From contig NZ_JABBJN010000031.1 of the NCBI RefSeq assembly GCF_012928505.1, forward strand, positions 1-64,000: a DNA stretch of 64,000 nt. The letters run 5' to 3'. Below the pieces are notes generated by a model. The model searched no databases. It saw only the letters and a program-made list of their open reading frames with translations, and had not been told where the DNA came from. This DNA comes from Achromobacter sp. Bel (GTDB lineage Bacteria > Pseudomonadota > Gammaproteobacteria > Burkholderiales > Burkholderiaceae_B). Position numbers and translations under genes: made by a program. How positions within the stretch are numbered: position 1 is the stretch's first letter; the number at the start of each line of letters is the position of its first letter. Below are positions 33,827 through 43,027 of the stretch, one piece after another.

Positions 33827-34828
33827 TCAGTCGACCTTGGCGCCGGATGTTTTCACGACTTCCGCCCACTTCACGGTCTCTTGCGCCATGAACTGTTTGA
33901 ATTGCGCCGGCGTGTTGCCCGAGGGCGTCGCGCCCTGGGCCTGCAATTGCGCGCGAACGGGTTCCTGCTGCAACGCGGCCGCCACGTCGCGCTGGATCTT
34001 GTCGACGATGGCGGGCGGCGTGCCCGCGGGCGCCAGCAACCCGAACCAGCTGGAAGCCTCGTACCCTTTCACGCCGGCCTCGGCTAGCGTCGGCACATCC
34101 GGCAGCGCGGGCGAGCGCGCGGCTGTAGTGACCGCCAGGGGACGCAGCTTGCCGCCCTTGATGTAGCCCATGGACGAGGGCAGGTTGTCGAAGATCAGAT
34201 CAGCGGAACCGCCCATCACGTCGGTCAGGGCGGGGCTGCTGCCCTTGTACGGCACGTGCGTCATGCGGGTGCCCGTCATGCTCTGGAACAGTTCGCCCGA
34301 CAGGTGGGTGGAGGTGCCGTTGCCGGTGGACGCCATGTTGACGCTGTCAGGATGGGCCTTCAGGTATTTGATCAGGTCCGCCACCGTGCGGATGCCGTGC
34401 TTGTCGGCGAACTTCGGGTTCAGTTCAAGAATGTTCGGTACCGGGATGACGAGCGTGACGGGCACGAAGTCCTTGACCGGGTCGTAGGGCAGCTTGGCGT
34501 AGACGGACTGATTGATCGCGTGCGTGCTGACGGTGCCCATCAACAACGTGTAGCCGTCGGCGGGCGCGCGTGCCGCTTCCGCCGAGCCGACGTTGCCGCC
34601 TGCGCCCGCCTTGTTGTCCACCACCACGGATTTGTTCCAGCTCTTGCCCAATTCGGCCGCCACGACGCGCGCGGCGATGTCCGCCGTGCCGCCCGCGGGG
34701 AAGGGCACGATGATCTTCACATCGCGTTCCGGATAGTCGGCTAGCGTGGGGGCGGCGGGCAGCAGGAAGGCGGTGGCCGTCAGCATGGCGGCAGTGAGTA
34801 GCCGGCTGCGCAGGGGGGCTGCTTGCAT
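33827..34828 (-). CDS. Bug-family tripartite tricarboxylate receptor
   Basis: Predicted 333-residue periplasmic binding protein with a signal peptide ending near APTLA, then [28 protein letters not shown] and [13 protein letters not shown]. Start ATG 34828 has AAGGAGA upstream and begins the signal peptide; the open frame reaches 34990 without supporting features. It lies upstream of, and reads in the same direction as, the Bug gene at 32784, and is divergent from the DapA-family gene. Confidence 0.92.
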   Translation of the reverse strand: MQAAPLRSRLLTAAMLTATAFLLPAAPTLADYPERDVKIIVPFPAGGTADIAARVVAAELGKSWNKSVVVDNKAGAGGNVGSAEAARAPADGYTLLMGTVSTHAINQSVYAKLPYDPVKDFVPVTLVIPVPNILELNPKFADKHGIRTVADLIKYLKAHPDSVNMASTGNGTSTHLSGELFQSMTGTRMTHVPYKGSSPALTDVMGGSADLIFDNLPSSMGYIKGGKLRPLAVTTAARSPALPDVPTLAEAGVKGYEASSWFGLLAPAGTPPAIVDKIQRDVAAALQQEPVRAQLQAQGATPSGNTPAQFKQFMAQETVKWAEVVKTSGAKVD

Positions 34829-34951
34829 GGAACGTGTCTCCTTGGTGTGCGCGTGGCCGCGCATCGTTTGTGGGGAATTCCGCCCCAGGCGTTGCCCGGA
34901 GCGGCAAGCCGCAAGGCACGCGCGGCACCCTGCGTTTTGCTGCCGTCTTAC

Positions 34952-34993
34952 TTGTAAAACAAATATAGGTATTGAGCTTATGGTTGTCAACCA
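34952..34993. promoter_or_regulatory. Putative GntR (FadR-type) operators in the divergent region
   Basis: TTGTAAAACAA at 34952-34962 fits the FadR-subfamily form TNGTNNNACNA, and TGGTTGTCAACCA at 34981-34993 is a perfect palindrome of similar type with a wider centre. Both lie between the Bug gene (minus) and the DapA-family gene (plus). The GntR gene at 36083-36856 is two genes downstream, so autoregulation of the cluster is plausible. Confidence 0.5.
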
Positions 34994-35049
34994 AGTATAC
35001 TTTTTTCACCTTACTCATCTGACAACTGGATCAGCCAGGAGCCCCGTCC

Positions 35050-35979
35050 ATGAAAACTTCCCCGGTATCCGCCCAGGACTTGCAGCGTTCGGTCATTGCC
35101 GTGCCGCCGTTGGCCCGCCATGACGACCTTTCCTTGAACGAAGCCGCCAACAAGGCGTTGCTGGGCCATCTGGAAGCTGGCGGCGTGCGCAATGTGATGT
35201 ACGGCGGCAACGCCAACTTCTACAACGTGGCCGTCAGCGAATACGCGCGCATCGTGGACATGCTTGCGGGCCTGGCGGGGTCGGACACGTGGATCCTGCC
35301 GTCGGTCGGGCCCGACTACGGCAAGATGATGGACCAGGCGGCGATCCTGCGGTCGCGCCCCTTTCCCACGGCGATGCTGCTGCCGATGTCGTTCCCGTAC
35401 ACGGACGCCGGACTGGCGGATGGGGTGCGGCGCTTCACCGACGCGTTGGGCAAGTCCGCCGTGGTCTACATCAAGTCGGCGGACTATCTGGCGCCGGGCA
35501 CGGCCGCGCGCTTGATCGAGGAAGGCCGCATCGTCGCTTTCAAGTACGCGGTCGTGCGTGACAACCCGGCGAAGGATCCGTACCTGTCGTCCCTGTTGCA
35601 AGCGGTGGATGCGCGCTGGATCGTCAGCGGCATCGGCGAACGTCCGGCCATCGTCCACTACCGCGACTTCGGGCTGAAGAGCTTCACGTCGGGTTCGGTA
35701 TGCGTGGCGCCGCGCGGGTCGATGCGCTTGCTGCATCTGCTGCGCGAAGGCCGCTACGACGAAGCCGAAGCGGTGCGCGAGCATTACCTGGGCTTGGAAG
35801 ACTGCCGCGACGGCATCAGCCCGATCCGCGTGCTGCACGACGCCGTGACGTTGTCCGGCGTGGCTGACATGGGCCCGATGCTGCCGCTGTTGACCGGTAT
35901 TTCCAGCGCGGAGCGCGAACGCGTGGCGCCTGTCGCGCGCGCGTTGGCCGAGTGGGACAAGGAAGCCGTGGCGGCCTGA
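35050..35979 (+). CDS. Dihydrodipicolinate synthase (DapA/NAL) family lyase
   Basis: Predicted 309-residue TIM-barrel class I aldolase/dehydratase. The Schiff-base lysine is in IVAFKYAVVRDNP and the catalytic tyrosine in AVVYIKSADYL, at the expected distance. The family includes dehydratases and aldolases of sugar acids; the neighbours (2-hydroxyacid dehydrogenase, Ldh2-type dehydrogenase, HpcH/HpaI aldolase) point to a sugar-acid route, not lysine synthesis. Confidence 0.88.
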   Translation: MKTSPVSAQDLQRSVIAVPPLARHDDLSLNEAANKALLGHLEAGGVRNVMYGGNANFYNVAVSEYARIVDMLAGLAGSDTWILPSVGPDYGKMMDQAAILRSRPFPTAMLLPMSFPYTDAGLADGVRRFTDALGKSAVVYIKSADYLAPGTAARLIEEGRIVAFKYAVVRDNPAKDPYLSSLLQAVDARWIVSGIGERPAIVHYRDFGLKSFTSGSVCVAPRGSMRLLHLLREGRYDEAEAVREHYLGLEDCRDGISPIRVLHDAVTLSGVADMGPMLPLLTGISSAERERVAPVARALAEWDKEAVAA

Positions 35980-36082
35980 CCGTGAACGCGGCGGCCGCGA
36001 GCCTCCCGTCGGACCGCCTGTTGGCGGTACGATGGGCGCTGTTCCCGGAATGGTGAACAGGCCTAAGCATCCAGGAGGTTTC

Positions 36083-36856
36083 GTGGCCCGATCCAAAGCA
36101 TCAACTTCATCCGAACCCCAGGCGGCTGCCGAGTCCGAGGCGCCGGGTTCGCCCCCGCTCGAACGCGGGCACCGGGTGCGGCTGGCGGATCAGGTCTACG
36201 GGCAGATTTTCGAACAGATCGTGTCCGGCGGATTGAACGTCGGCGACAAGCTGCCCTCTGAAAACGAGATCTCGGAACGTTTCGGCGTATCGCGGCCCGT
36301 CGTGCGCGAGGCTTTGCTGCGCCTGCGCGCGGATGGCCTGATCACCGCGCATCAGGGTCTTGGCACGTTCGTCAGCCATCAGCCCGCGCCGCGCCTGAAG
36401 ACCTTCAACGACGTGCAGAACGTCAGCGCCTACCTGCGTGCGCAAGAGGTGCGGGTGGCGCTGGAAGGCGACGCGGCCCGGCTGGCCGCGCTGCGCCGCA
36501 CGGACGAACAACTGAAGAAGATCGCCGATGCGCACGCGGCATTCGCCGACAGCCTGACGCACGGCCAGGTGTCGCCCGAGGCCGACCTGGCGTTCCACGC
36601 CAGCATCGCCGAAGCCAGCGGCAACGACTTCTATCTGGGGGTGCTGGAAAGCATCCATGAATCCATCAACGGTTTCATGCGGCTGACCTTGAGCCTGACG
36701 CGCACCGGTTCTCGGCAGCGCGCCCAACGCGTCGTGGACGAGCACGCGACCATCCTGGACGCCATCCGCGAACAGGACAGCGAGCGCGCACGCGTCGCCA
36801 TGCAGTTCCATTTGGGGCAGGCGCGCCATCGGCTGGTGGACCGCGAGCGCGACTGA
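36083..36856 (+). CDS. GntR family regulator (FadR subfamily, FCD domain)
   Basis: Predicted 257-residue repressor: winged helix-turn-helix (about 47-115; KLPSENEISERFGVSRPVVR and GLGTFV) and C-terminal FCD ligand-binding domain (about 130-250) with metal-type histidines in LAFHASIAEAS and DEHATIL. GTG 36083 with GGAGG upstream is chosen over the ATG at 36032, whose product would have an untypical leader. It sits inside the catabolic cluster and most likely controls it. Confidence 0.9.
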   Translation: MARSKASTSSEPQAAAESEAPGSPPLERGHRVRLADQVYGQIFEQIVSGGLNVGDKLPSENEISERFGVSRPVVREALLRLRADGLITAHQGLGTFVSHQPAPRLKTFNDVQNVSAYLRAQEVRVALEGDAARLAALRRTDEQLKKIADAHAAFADSLTHGQVSPEADLAFHASIAEASGNDFYLGVLESIHESINGFMRLTLSLTRTGSRQRAQRVVDEHATILDAIREQDSERARVAMQFHLGQARHRLVDRERD

Positions 36857-36881
36857 CATCAACACGCGACGGAGACAACGA

Positions 36882-38003
36882 GTGCAAGGCAATGGAGCAG
36901 TAGCGAAGAACGTGCCGGTCGAGCAGGTCCGCGAACAGATCCTGCAGGTGCTGCAAGCCTGGGGCATGGACGAAGACCTGGCGCACACGACGGCGGGCCT
37001 GATGGCGCAGACGGACCTGCTGGGCGTCGATTCCCACGGCATCTCGATGCTGCCGTCGTACGAGGAAAAATTGCGCGCGGGTTCCTTGCGTCTGGACGCG
37101 CGCGCCCGGGTGGTGCGCGACGGCGGGGCCAGCGCGTTGATCGACGGCATGGGCGGCCTGGGCTATCCGGTGGCATCGCAGGCCATGCATCTGGCCGTCG
37201 ACAAGGCGCTCACGCACGGCGTGGGCGCGGTGTCGGTCTGCAATTCGCATCACTTCGGCGCGGCCGGTGTGTACGCGCGCATCGCGGTGCAGCGCGGCGT
37301 GGTAGGACTGGTCACCAGCAGCGCCAACGGCATCATCATGGTGCCCACGCGCGGCGCCATGCCTATGCTGGGCACCAACCCTATTGCATTCGGCGCGCCC
37401 GCGGCCCATAACGAGCCCTTCGTGCTGGACATGGCGACGACCACGGTGGCGGCCAACAAGGTCAAGGTCTACGACTTTCTGGGCAAGCCGTTGCCGCCGG
37501 GCTGGGCGGTCGACGGGCAGGGCGGGGCGGTCACCGACGCCGACGCGGCGATGCAGTTCATCTTCAAACGCCCTGAAGGCGGCCTGACGCCGTTGGGCGG
37601 AACGTGCGCGATGAGCAGCCATAAAGGCTACGGCCTGGCGATGATGGCGCAGATCCTGGGCGGCACGCTCAGCGGTAGCGCGTTCGCCGCTCGCCGCGCG
37701 CCGACCCGCCGCCCGGGAGAGCCGGACGATGTAGGGCATTTCTTCCTGGCGCTGAACCCCGACGCGTTCCGCGCCGCAGGTTCGTTCGAATCCGATATGG
37801 ATGACATGATCGACGCGCTGCACGATACGCCGGCCGCCAATCCGGAGGAACCCGTGCTGGTGGCCGGCGAACCCGAGGCGGCCGAACGCGCGCGCCGGCT
37901 GAGCCAGGGCATCCCGATTCCGGCGGCGTTGGCCGAACGCCTGCGCGGCATCTGCGAGCGTGCCGGCACGCCGTATCTGCTGGAGGACATTTGCATCGGC
38001 TGA
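36882..38003 (+). CDS. Ldh2/malate dehydrogenase-type NAD(P)-dependent oxidoreductase
   Basis: Predicted 373-residue enzyme of the YbiC/ComC/malate-lactate dehydrogenase type 2 family. Signatures include LLGVDSHGI with the catalytic histidine, SVCNSHHFGAAG, MPMLGTNPIAFG, DMATTTVA and SSHKGYGL. Family members oxidise 2-hydroxyacids such as sulfolactate, ureidoglycolate or 2,3-diketogulonate; the substrate here is unknown. Start codon is GTG with GGAGA upstream, 25 bases after the GntR gene. Confidence 0.9.
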   Translation: MQGNGAVAKNVPVEQVREQILQVLQAWGMDEDLAHTTAGLMAQTDLLGVDSHGISMLPSYEEKLRAGSLRLDARARVVRDGGASALIDGMGGLGYPVASQAMHLAVDKALTHGVGAVSVCNSHHFGAAGVYARIAVQRGVVGLVTSSANGIIMVPTRGAMPMLGTNPIAFGAPAAHNEPFVLDMATTTVAANKVKVYDFLGKPLPPGWAVDGQGGAVTDADAAMQFIFKRPEGGLTPLGGTCAMSSHKGYGLAMMAQILGGTLSGSAFAARRAPTRRPGEPDDVGHFFLALNPDAFRAAGSFESDMDDMIDALHDTPAANPEEPVLVAGEPEAAERARRLSQGIPIPAALAERLRGICERAGTPYLLEDICIG

Positions 38004-38082
38004 TGCGGCCGCACCGCATCAAACGATAGGCACAGACCCGGACACCGGGCGATATACCTACAACAACCATGAGGAGACAACA

Positions 38083-39084
38083 ATGCGACAGAACCAACTT
38101 GTGGCGCGCAGGCGCCTTGCCATCCTGGCCGCCGCGGTGGCGGGGGCGTTGACCCTGCTGCCCGGGGCCGCGACGGCGCAAGCCGGCGCCTGGCCCGCCA
38201 AGCCCGTCAAGCTGGTCGTGCCGTTCCCGGCCGGCGGCAGCACGGATTCCGTGGGCCGATTGCTGGCGGCAGAGCTGTCCAAGGAATTGGGCCAAAGCGT
38301 CATCGTTGAAAACAAGGGCGGCGCCAACGGCAACATCGGCTCCGACGTCGTGGCCAAGTCCGAACCGGACGGCTACACGTTGCTGTTGTCCGGCGTGGGG
38401 TCCAACGCGATCAGCTATGCCGTCTATCAGAACATGCCCTACCGCAACAGCGACTTCGCGCACATCTCGCTGCTGGCGACGGGTCCGAACGTGCTGGTGG
38501 CCAACATGGAGTTTCCTGGCAAGACCTTCGCGGACTTCATCCGCCTGGCGCGGGAGAACCCGGGCAAGTACACCCACGCCAGTTCAGGCAGTGGATCGTC
38601 GGGGCATCTGGCCATGGAGATGCTGAAGCAGGACGCCAAGATCGATCTGGTGCACGTGCCGTACAAAGGGGGCGCGGCGGCGATCACCGACATGATTGGT
38701 GGGCGCGTCTCGGTGATGTTCCTGAACCAGGACACGCTGTTGCCGCAGGTGACGTCCGGCAAGCTGCGCGCACTGGCGGTGGCCAGCGCCAAGCGCAATC
38801 CCGCGTATCCCGACACGCCGACGGTGGCTGAATCGGGCTATCCGGGCTTCTCCGCCGAGTCGTGGTTCGGTTTGTCCGCGCCCGCCAAGACGCCGCCCGC
38901 CGTGATCCAACGCCTGAATCAGGCCACGGTGAAGGCGCTGGCATCGCCCGAGATCCGACAGAAGCTGGAGAGCGTGGGCTTCGTGGTGGTGGGGGATGAT
39001 CCGAAATCGTTCTCGGCGTTCGTCGACAACGAAATCACGAAATGGGGTAAGGCGGCCAAGGCCTCCGGCGCCCGCATGGACTAG
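38083..39084 (+). CDS. Bug-family tripartite tricarboxylate receptor
   Basis: Predicted 333-residue periplasmic binding protein with signal peptide (ends near ATAQAG), then WPAKPVKLVVPFPAGG, VENKGGANGN and LVHVPYKGGAAA. ATG 38083 has GAGGAGACAAC upstream. It is the third Bug gene of the cluster and the one closest to the catabolic dehydrogenase, so it may supply the pathway's substrate together with transport subunits encoded elsewhere. Confidence 0.92.
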   Translation: MRQNQLVARRRLAILAAAVAGALTLLPGAATAQAGAWPAKPVKLVVPFPAGGSTDSVGRLLAAELSKELGQSVIVENKGGANGNIGSDVVAKSEPDGYTLLLSGVGSNAISYAVYQNMPYRNSDFAHISLLATGPNVLVANMEFPGKTFADFIRLARENPGKYTHASSGSGSSGHLAMEMLKQDAKIDLVHVPYKGGAAAITDMIGGRVSVMFLNQDTLLPQVTSGKLRALAVASAKRNPAYPDTPTVAESGYPGFSAESWFGLSAPAKTPPAVIQRLNQATVKALASPEIRQKLESVGFVVVGDDPKSFSAFVDNEITKWGKAAKASGARMD

Positions 39085-39133
39085 GGCCTGTGCGAGGCTT
39101 CATTTGGCGTTAGCCGGCCCTGACTGTTGTACG

Positions 39134-39151
39134 GCCGGGCTTCGGCCCGGC
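39134..39151 (+). terminator. TTCG-loop hairpin between Bug and aldolase genes
   Basis: GCCGGGC and GCCCGGC flank the stable tetraloop TTCG. A pyrimidine-rich stretch follows but no clean T run, so this is an attenuator or stabilising hairpin rather than a strong terminator. Confidence 0.45.
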
Positions 39152-39191
39152 ACACTCCGTATTCTCTTTTCTGCAAAAAACGAAGGCGGCA

Positions 39192-39959
39192 ATGAACTCA
39201 CCCTTACCCAACCGTTTCCGGCAGCGCATCCTGGCCCGCGAACGGCTCATCGGTTTCTGGATGTGCATGTCCAGCCACATCACGGCCGAGCTTGTCGGGC
39301 TGGCGGATTTCGACTGGCTGCTTCTGGACGGCGAGCATTCGCCCAATGAAGTGCCGATGTTCCTGCAGCAACTGCAAGCCCTGCAGGGCAGCGCCAGCGC
39401 CGCCGTGGGTCGGCCGTCGTGGAACGATCCCGTGCAGATCAAGCGTCTGCTGGACATCGGCTTCTACAACCTGCTGATTCCGTTCATCGAGTCCGAGGCT
39501 GATGCGCGGCTGGCCGTGGCCGCGACCCGCTATCCTCCCCAAGGCATCCGCGGCGTGGCCGGGGCGCAGCGCAGCAACCGTTATGGCACGGTGCCCGATT
39601 ACCTGCAGACCATCAACGACAACATCTGCGTACTGTTGCAGATCGAAAGCCGGCCGGGCATCGACGCCGTCGACGAGATCGCGTCGGTCGAAGGCGTGGA
39701 CGGCGTGTTCATCGGGCCGTCGGACCTGGCCGCGGCGCTGGGCCATATCGGCAACCCGGGCCACCCCGAAGTGCAAGAGGCCATCCGCCATCTGCATCAG
39801 CGCGTGACCGCCCAAGGCAAGGCCGTGGGCATCCTGGCGCCGGTGCACGCGGACGCGCGCCGCTACCTCGACATGGGCATGCATTTTGTTGCGGTGGGCA
39901 CGGACCTGGGCGTGTTCAAACAGGCGACGTTCGCGCTGCGCGACGCCTTCCCGACCTGA
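39192..39959 (+). CDS. HpcH/HpaI family aldolase (GarL-like)
   Basis: Predicted 255-residue class II pyruvate aldolase, with FDWLLLDGEHSPNE, LLQIESRPGI and GVFIGPSDLAAALGH, and metal-binding E and D in the last two. It is similar to but distinct from HpaI at 21249-22058. In this context 2-dehydro-3-deoxyglucarate aldolase activity (giving pyruvate and tartronate semialdehyde) is possible but not proven. Confidence 0.88.
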   Translation: MNSPLPNRFRQRILARERLIGFWMCMSSHITAELVGLADFDWLLLDGEHSPNEVPMFLQQLQALQGSASAAVGRPSWNDPVQIKRLLDIGFYNLLIPFIESEADARLAVAATRYPPQGIRGVAGAQRSNRYGTVPDYLQTINDNICVLLQIESRPGIDAVDEIASVEGVDGVFIGPSDLAAALGHIGNPGHPEVQEAIRHLHQRVTAQGKAVGILAPVHADARRYLDMGMHFVAVGTDLGVFKQATFALRDAFPT

Positions 39960-39969
39960 AAAGGGCAGG

Positions 39970-40044
39970 GCCCCCACGCTACGCACGCGTTGCGTGCTTG
40001 CAGCCCCCCAAGGGGGGGGCTGCTGCCCCGCTTTGGGGCGGCCC
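39970..40044. repeat. Dispersed GC-rich intergenic repeat, copy 1
   Basis: This segment, between the convergent aldolase and lysA genes, contains the core GTGGGGGC...AGCGTG...CTTGCAGCCCCCC...GGGGCGGCCC read on one strand or the other. The reverse complement aligns along nearly its full length with 45830-45898. It can fold into strong G/C hairpins. Such gene-end elements are common in Alcaligenaceae genomes. Confidence 0.7.
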
Positions 40045-40086
40045 GGCGGCGGGGCGGCGATTCTTCTGCGGATTGGGGCTTTCCGC

Positions 40087-41319
40087 TTATTCCTCCAGCG
40101 CCAGCAATTCGCTGACGGTCTGGCGGCGCCGGATCAGGCGGGCGTTGCCCTCGTCAAGCAGCACTTCCGGCGCCAGCGGCCGGCTGTTGTAGTTGGATGA
40201 CATCGACGAGCCGTACGCGCCCGCGTTGTGGAACACCATGAAGTCGCCGATGCGCGGCTGCGGCAGCAACTGGTCGGACATGACGCCGCCTTCATCCTGC
40301 GTGAACACGTCGCCCGATTCGCACAGGGGGCCGGCGACCGCGATGCGCGTGTCGCCCACGCCTTGCGGGGCCGAGCCGTCGGGCGCATGCACCGAGATGC
40401 GGTGATAGCTGCCGTACATGGCCGGGCGCATCAGGTCGTTGAAGCCCGCGTCCACCAGCGCGAAGTCGCGCTCGGGGCGGCGGTTGACCGAATGCACTTC
40501 CGACACCAGCACGCCGGCTTCGGCGACCAGGAAACGGCCAGGTTCGATTTCCAGCCGGACGGGGTGGCCCAGGAATTGTTCGATGCGTTTGCGTGCCGCG
40601 TCCCACTGCTCAAAATAATGGTCGCAATCGATGCGGGGTTCGCCCTCGCGGTAGGGGATGGACAAGCCGCCGCCGGCCGAGATCGCTTCCAGGTCGTGGT
40701 CCAGGGAGCGCACCACGGCGACCATGGCATCGCAGACGCTGGACAGGTGGCCGTAGTCGACGCCCGAGCCGATGTGCATGTGGACCCCCACCAGCTTCAA
40801 GCCATGGCGGCGCACGATCGACACGGCTTCGGCCACGTCATCGATCCAGATGCCATGCTTGCTTTGCGGGCCGCCGGTATTGGTCTTGTTGCTGTGGCCG
40901 TGGCCGAAGCCGGGATTGATGCGCAGCCAGACGCGGTGCCCGCGCGAGGCCTGGCCCACGCGCTCCAGCATGTCCAGCGAACCGGCGTTCACGGTGATGC
41001 CGTGGCGGAGCACGGTGGCCAGCGTGGCGTGGTCGATCAGGTCGGCCGTGAAGACCATGCCTTCGGGTTCGCCCTTGGGGTCGAAGCCCGCAGCCAGGCT
41101 GCGTTCGATCTCGCCCAGTGATACGGCGTCAACGACCGCGCCTTCCTCGCGCATCAGGCGCAGGATGTGCAGGTTGGAGCAGGCCTTCTGCGCGTAGCGG
41201 ATGGTGTCGAAGCGGCGCAACTGCGCGATGCGTTCGCGGATGACGGCGGCGTCGTACACCCACAGCGGCGTGCCGTGCTGGGTGGCGAGTTGGGTGAGTT
41301 GGCGCGGATCGAATGCCAT
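40087..41319 (-). CDS. lysA: Diaminopimelate decarboxylase
   Basis: Predicted 410-residue fold-type III PLP enzyme that makes L-lysine from meso-diaminopimelate. PLP lysine in RYAQKACSN, histidine in GVHMHIGSG, phosphate-binding AGGGLSIPY, the EPGR motif (LEIEPGRFLVAEAG) and the cross-subunit active-site CESGD in GPLCESGDVF. It is divergent from a LysR regulator gene, the arrangement known for lysA/lysR. Confidence 0.95.
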   Translation of the reverse strand: MAFDPRQLTQLATQHGTPLWVYDAAVIRERIAQLRRFDTIRYAQKACSNLHILRLMREEGAVVDAVSLGEIERSLAAGFDPKGEPEGMVFTADLIDHATLATVLRHGITVNAGSLDMLERVGQASRGHRVWLRINPGFGHGHSNKTNTGGPQSKHGIWIDDVAEAVSIVRRHGLKLVGVHMHIGSGVDYGHLSSVCDAMVAVVRSLDHDLEAISAGGGLSIPYREGEPRIDCDHYFEQWDAARKRIEQFLGHPVRLEIEPGRFLVAEAGVLVSEVHSVNRRPERDFALVDAGFNDLMRPAMYGSYHRISVHAPDGSAPQGVGDTRIAVAGPLCESGDVFTQDEGGVMSDQLLPQPRIGDFMVFHNAGAYGSSMSSNYNSRPLAPEVLLDEGNARLIRRRQTVSELLALEE

Positions 41320-41432
41320 GACGGGCGGACCTTGAGTGGGAATGGAAACCAGGCGGGATGATGCCTGTTCAAATGCATCCAGTAAAATGCTTATATTTCA
41401 AAGATCCATTCATTCCTGATATGGGGTGGCCC

Positions 41433-42359
41433 ATGCTGACGCATCGGCATATCGAAGTGTTCCGGGCGGTGATGATCGCCGGCAGCGTCACCCGGGCGGC
41501 CGAGCTCCTTAGCTCTTCACAACCCACGGTCAGCCGCGAGCTGGCCCGCATGGAGCACAGCATCGGTTTCGCGCTGTTCGAGCGCGTGCATGGTCGTTTG
41601 CGGCCCACCATGCCGGCGCTGGCGCTCTACGACGAGATCCGGCAGTCCTACGCGGGATTGGAGCGCGTGGCGTCCGCCGCCGCCCGCTTGCGCGCCTTCC
41701 GGGGCGGCCAGTTGTCGGTGATCGCCTTGCCGGCGTTCTCGCATTCCATCCTGCCGGACGCGTTCCGGCGCTTTCATGATGAGCATCCCGGGGTCAGCCT
41801 GTCGGTCGAGGCGCAGGAGTCGCCGTTCCTGGAGGAATGGCTGACCGCGCAGCGGTATGACCTGGGGCTGACGGAACACGACGCGGCGCCCGCCGGCACG
41901 CGTGTGCAATTGCTGTTGCAGGTGGATGAGGTGTGCGTGCTGCCTGACGGGCACGCGCTGCTGGCCAAGCCGGCAATCGATCTGCCCGACTTTGAAGGTC
42001 AGGCCTTCGTGAGCCTATCGTCCAGCGATCCCTACCGGATACAGATCGACGAAGCCTTCGCCGAGTCCAGGGTGCTGCGGCGCTCCATTGTGGAGACGCC
42101 CACGGCGGTGTCCGTGTGCACGTTCGTGCGCCAGGGGCTGGGCCTGGCGATCGTGAACCCGCTGACGGCGCTGGATTTTGCGGGCCGCGGCCTGCATATC
42201 CGTCCGCTGCGGCGGTCGTTCCCGTTTCGCGTCAATGTAGTGTTTCCCGAACATCGTCCGGCGAATCCGCTGGTGGACGCGTTCATGGCGTCGCTGGCCG
42301 GTGCGGCCGAAGCCATCAAGCGCCAATTGGTATCCCGCATGGGGCAAGGCGGCGCGTAG
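41433..42359 (+). CDS. LysR family regulator, likely of lysA
   Basis: Predicted 308-residue LysR-type regulator: N-terminal helix-turn-helix (about 1-60; AGSVTRAAELLSSSQPTVSREL) and substrate-binding domain (about 90-295). ATG 41433 starts the typical MLTHRHIEVFRAVM; another ATG lies four codons upstream. The divergent lysA is the likely target, with meso-diaminopimelate as coinducer in known systems. The 113-base divergent region has AT-rich promoter-like sequence near 41390. Confidence 0.88.
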   Translation: MLTHRHIEVFRAVMIAGSVTRAAELLSSSQPTVSRELARMEHSIGFALFERVHGRLRPTMPALALYDEIRQSYAGLERVASAAARLRAFRGGQLSVIALPAFSHSILPDAFRRFHDEHPGVSLSVEAQESPFLEEWLTAQRYDLGLTEHDAAPAGTRVQLLLQVDEVCVLPDGHALLAKPAIDLPDFEGQAFVSLSSSDPYRIQIDEAFAESRVLRRSIVETPTAVSVCTFVRQGLGLAIVNPLTALDFAGRGLHIRPLRRSFPFRVNVVFPEHRPANPLVDAFMASLAGAAEAIKRQLVSRMGQGGA

Positions 42360-42376
42360 CGGATGGAGCGGGCAAC

Positions 42377-42410
42377 AAAAAAGGATGCCCTGGGGCATCC
42401 TTCTTCATTT
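42377..42410. terminator. Bidirectional terminator between LysR gene and rpsT
   Basis: Arms AAGGATGCCC and GGGCATCCTT with a two-base centre (42381-42402) are flanked by an A run on the left and a T-rich stretch on the right. Read on the minus strand the stem is followed by six T, serving rpsT; read on the plus strand it serves the LysR gene. Confidence 0.88.
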
Positions 42411-42451
42411 GCCGTATTCATGACGCCCCAAAAAGCAGGGGCGGCAGAATC

Positions 42452-42715
42452 TTAGGCCAGCGCCTTGATAGCGGCAGCCAGGCGGCTCTTGTGGCGAGCG
42501 GCCTTGTTCTTGTGGATGATGTTCTTGTCAGCCACGCGATCGATCACGCTCGAGGCCTTCTGGAACACTTCGCCAGCCGAAGCCTTGTCGCCAGCGGCGA
42601 TGGATTGGCGAACGCGCTTGATGGCGGTGCGCAGCATCGAGCGCAGGCTGGAATTGTGCTTGTTGCGCTCAACGGATTGGCGAGCGCGCTTGCGGGCTTG
42701 GGCGGTATTGGCCAT
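42452..42715 (-). CDS. rpsT: 30S ribosomal protein S20
   Basis: Predicted 87-residue basic protein: [18 protein letters not shown] start and [17 protein letters not shown] near the C terminus, both hallmark S20 segments that bind 16S rRNA. ATG 42715 is the standard start; the upstream in-frame extension to 42751 lies in the leader. The Shine-Dalgarno sequence is weak, as is often so for autoregulated rpsT. Confidence 0.97.
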   Translation of the reverse strand: MANTAQARKRARQSVERNKHNSSLRSMLRTAIKRVRQSIAAGDKASAGEVFQKASSVIDRVADKNIIHKNKAARHKSRLAAAIKALA

Positions 42716-43027
42716 GTTGCTATATAAGTTGAATTCGGCAAAGTCGAACATTGTAGCAAGTCCCTGTGGGATTGCAAGCTTTTAATGTTTGATCTACCGA
42801 TGGAGCGCCCGTCAACCGGGCGGGGGGCGCTATAGGTAAGGTTCCTGGGCCGGAGAGTCCGTCGCTGGAAAAATAAATTCCCAAACTGGAGCTCTCGTAG
42901 CTGGACAACCCTGGCGGATGGCCCTCAAAAAGCCTTGAGGAAACACCCGCGGCGCCTACTGGATAAAAACACGGTACTGAGTATACAACGAAGCGGGCCG
43001 CTGGCACAGGCCCGAGGTGCGCCGTTG
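42716..43027. other. Intergenic region between rpsT and the FecR gene
   Basis: Apart from the rpsT promoter, this 312-base stretch has two GC hairpins: AGCGCCC with GGGGCGCT around 42817-42850 near rpsT, and CGGGCC with GGCCCG around 42993-43013 close to the FecR stop, which may mark the transcript end. I recognise no structured RNA family or coding sequence here. Confidence 0.45.
42750..42777 (-). promoter_or_regulatory. Promoter of rpsT
   Basis: On the minus strand -35 TTGCAA (42777-42772) and -10 TACAAT (42755-42750) are 16 bp apart, and the predicted start leaves a leader of about 28 bases before the rpsT ATG. Confidence 0.7.

Noticed and set aside
42778-43027. Structured non-coding RNA (RNase P, 6S, SRP) between rpsT and the FecR gene
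   Set aside because: Fragments such as GAGGAAAC are suggestive, but the conserved cores of these RNAs are absent.
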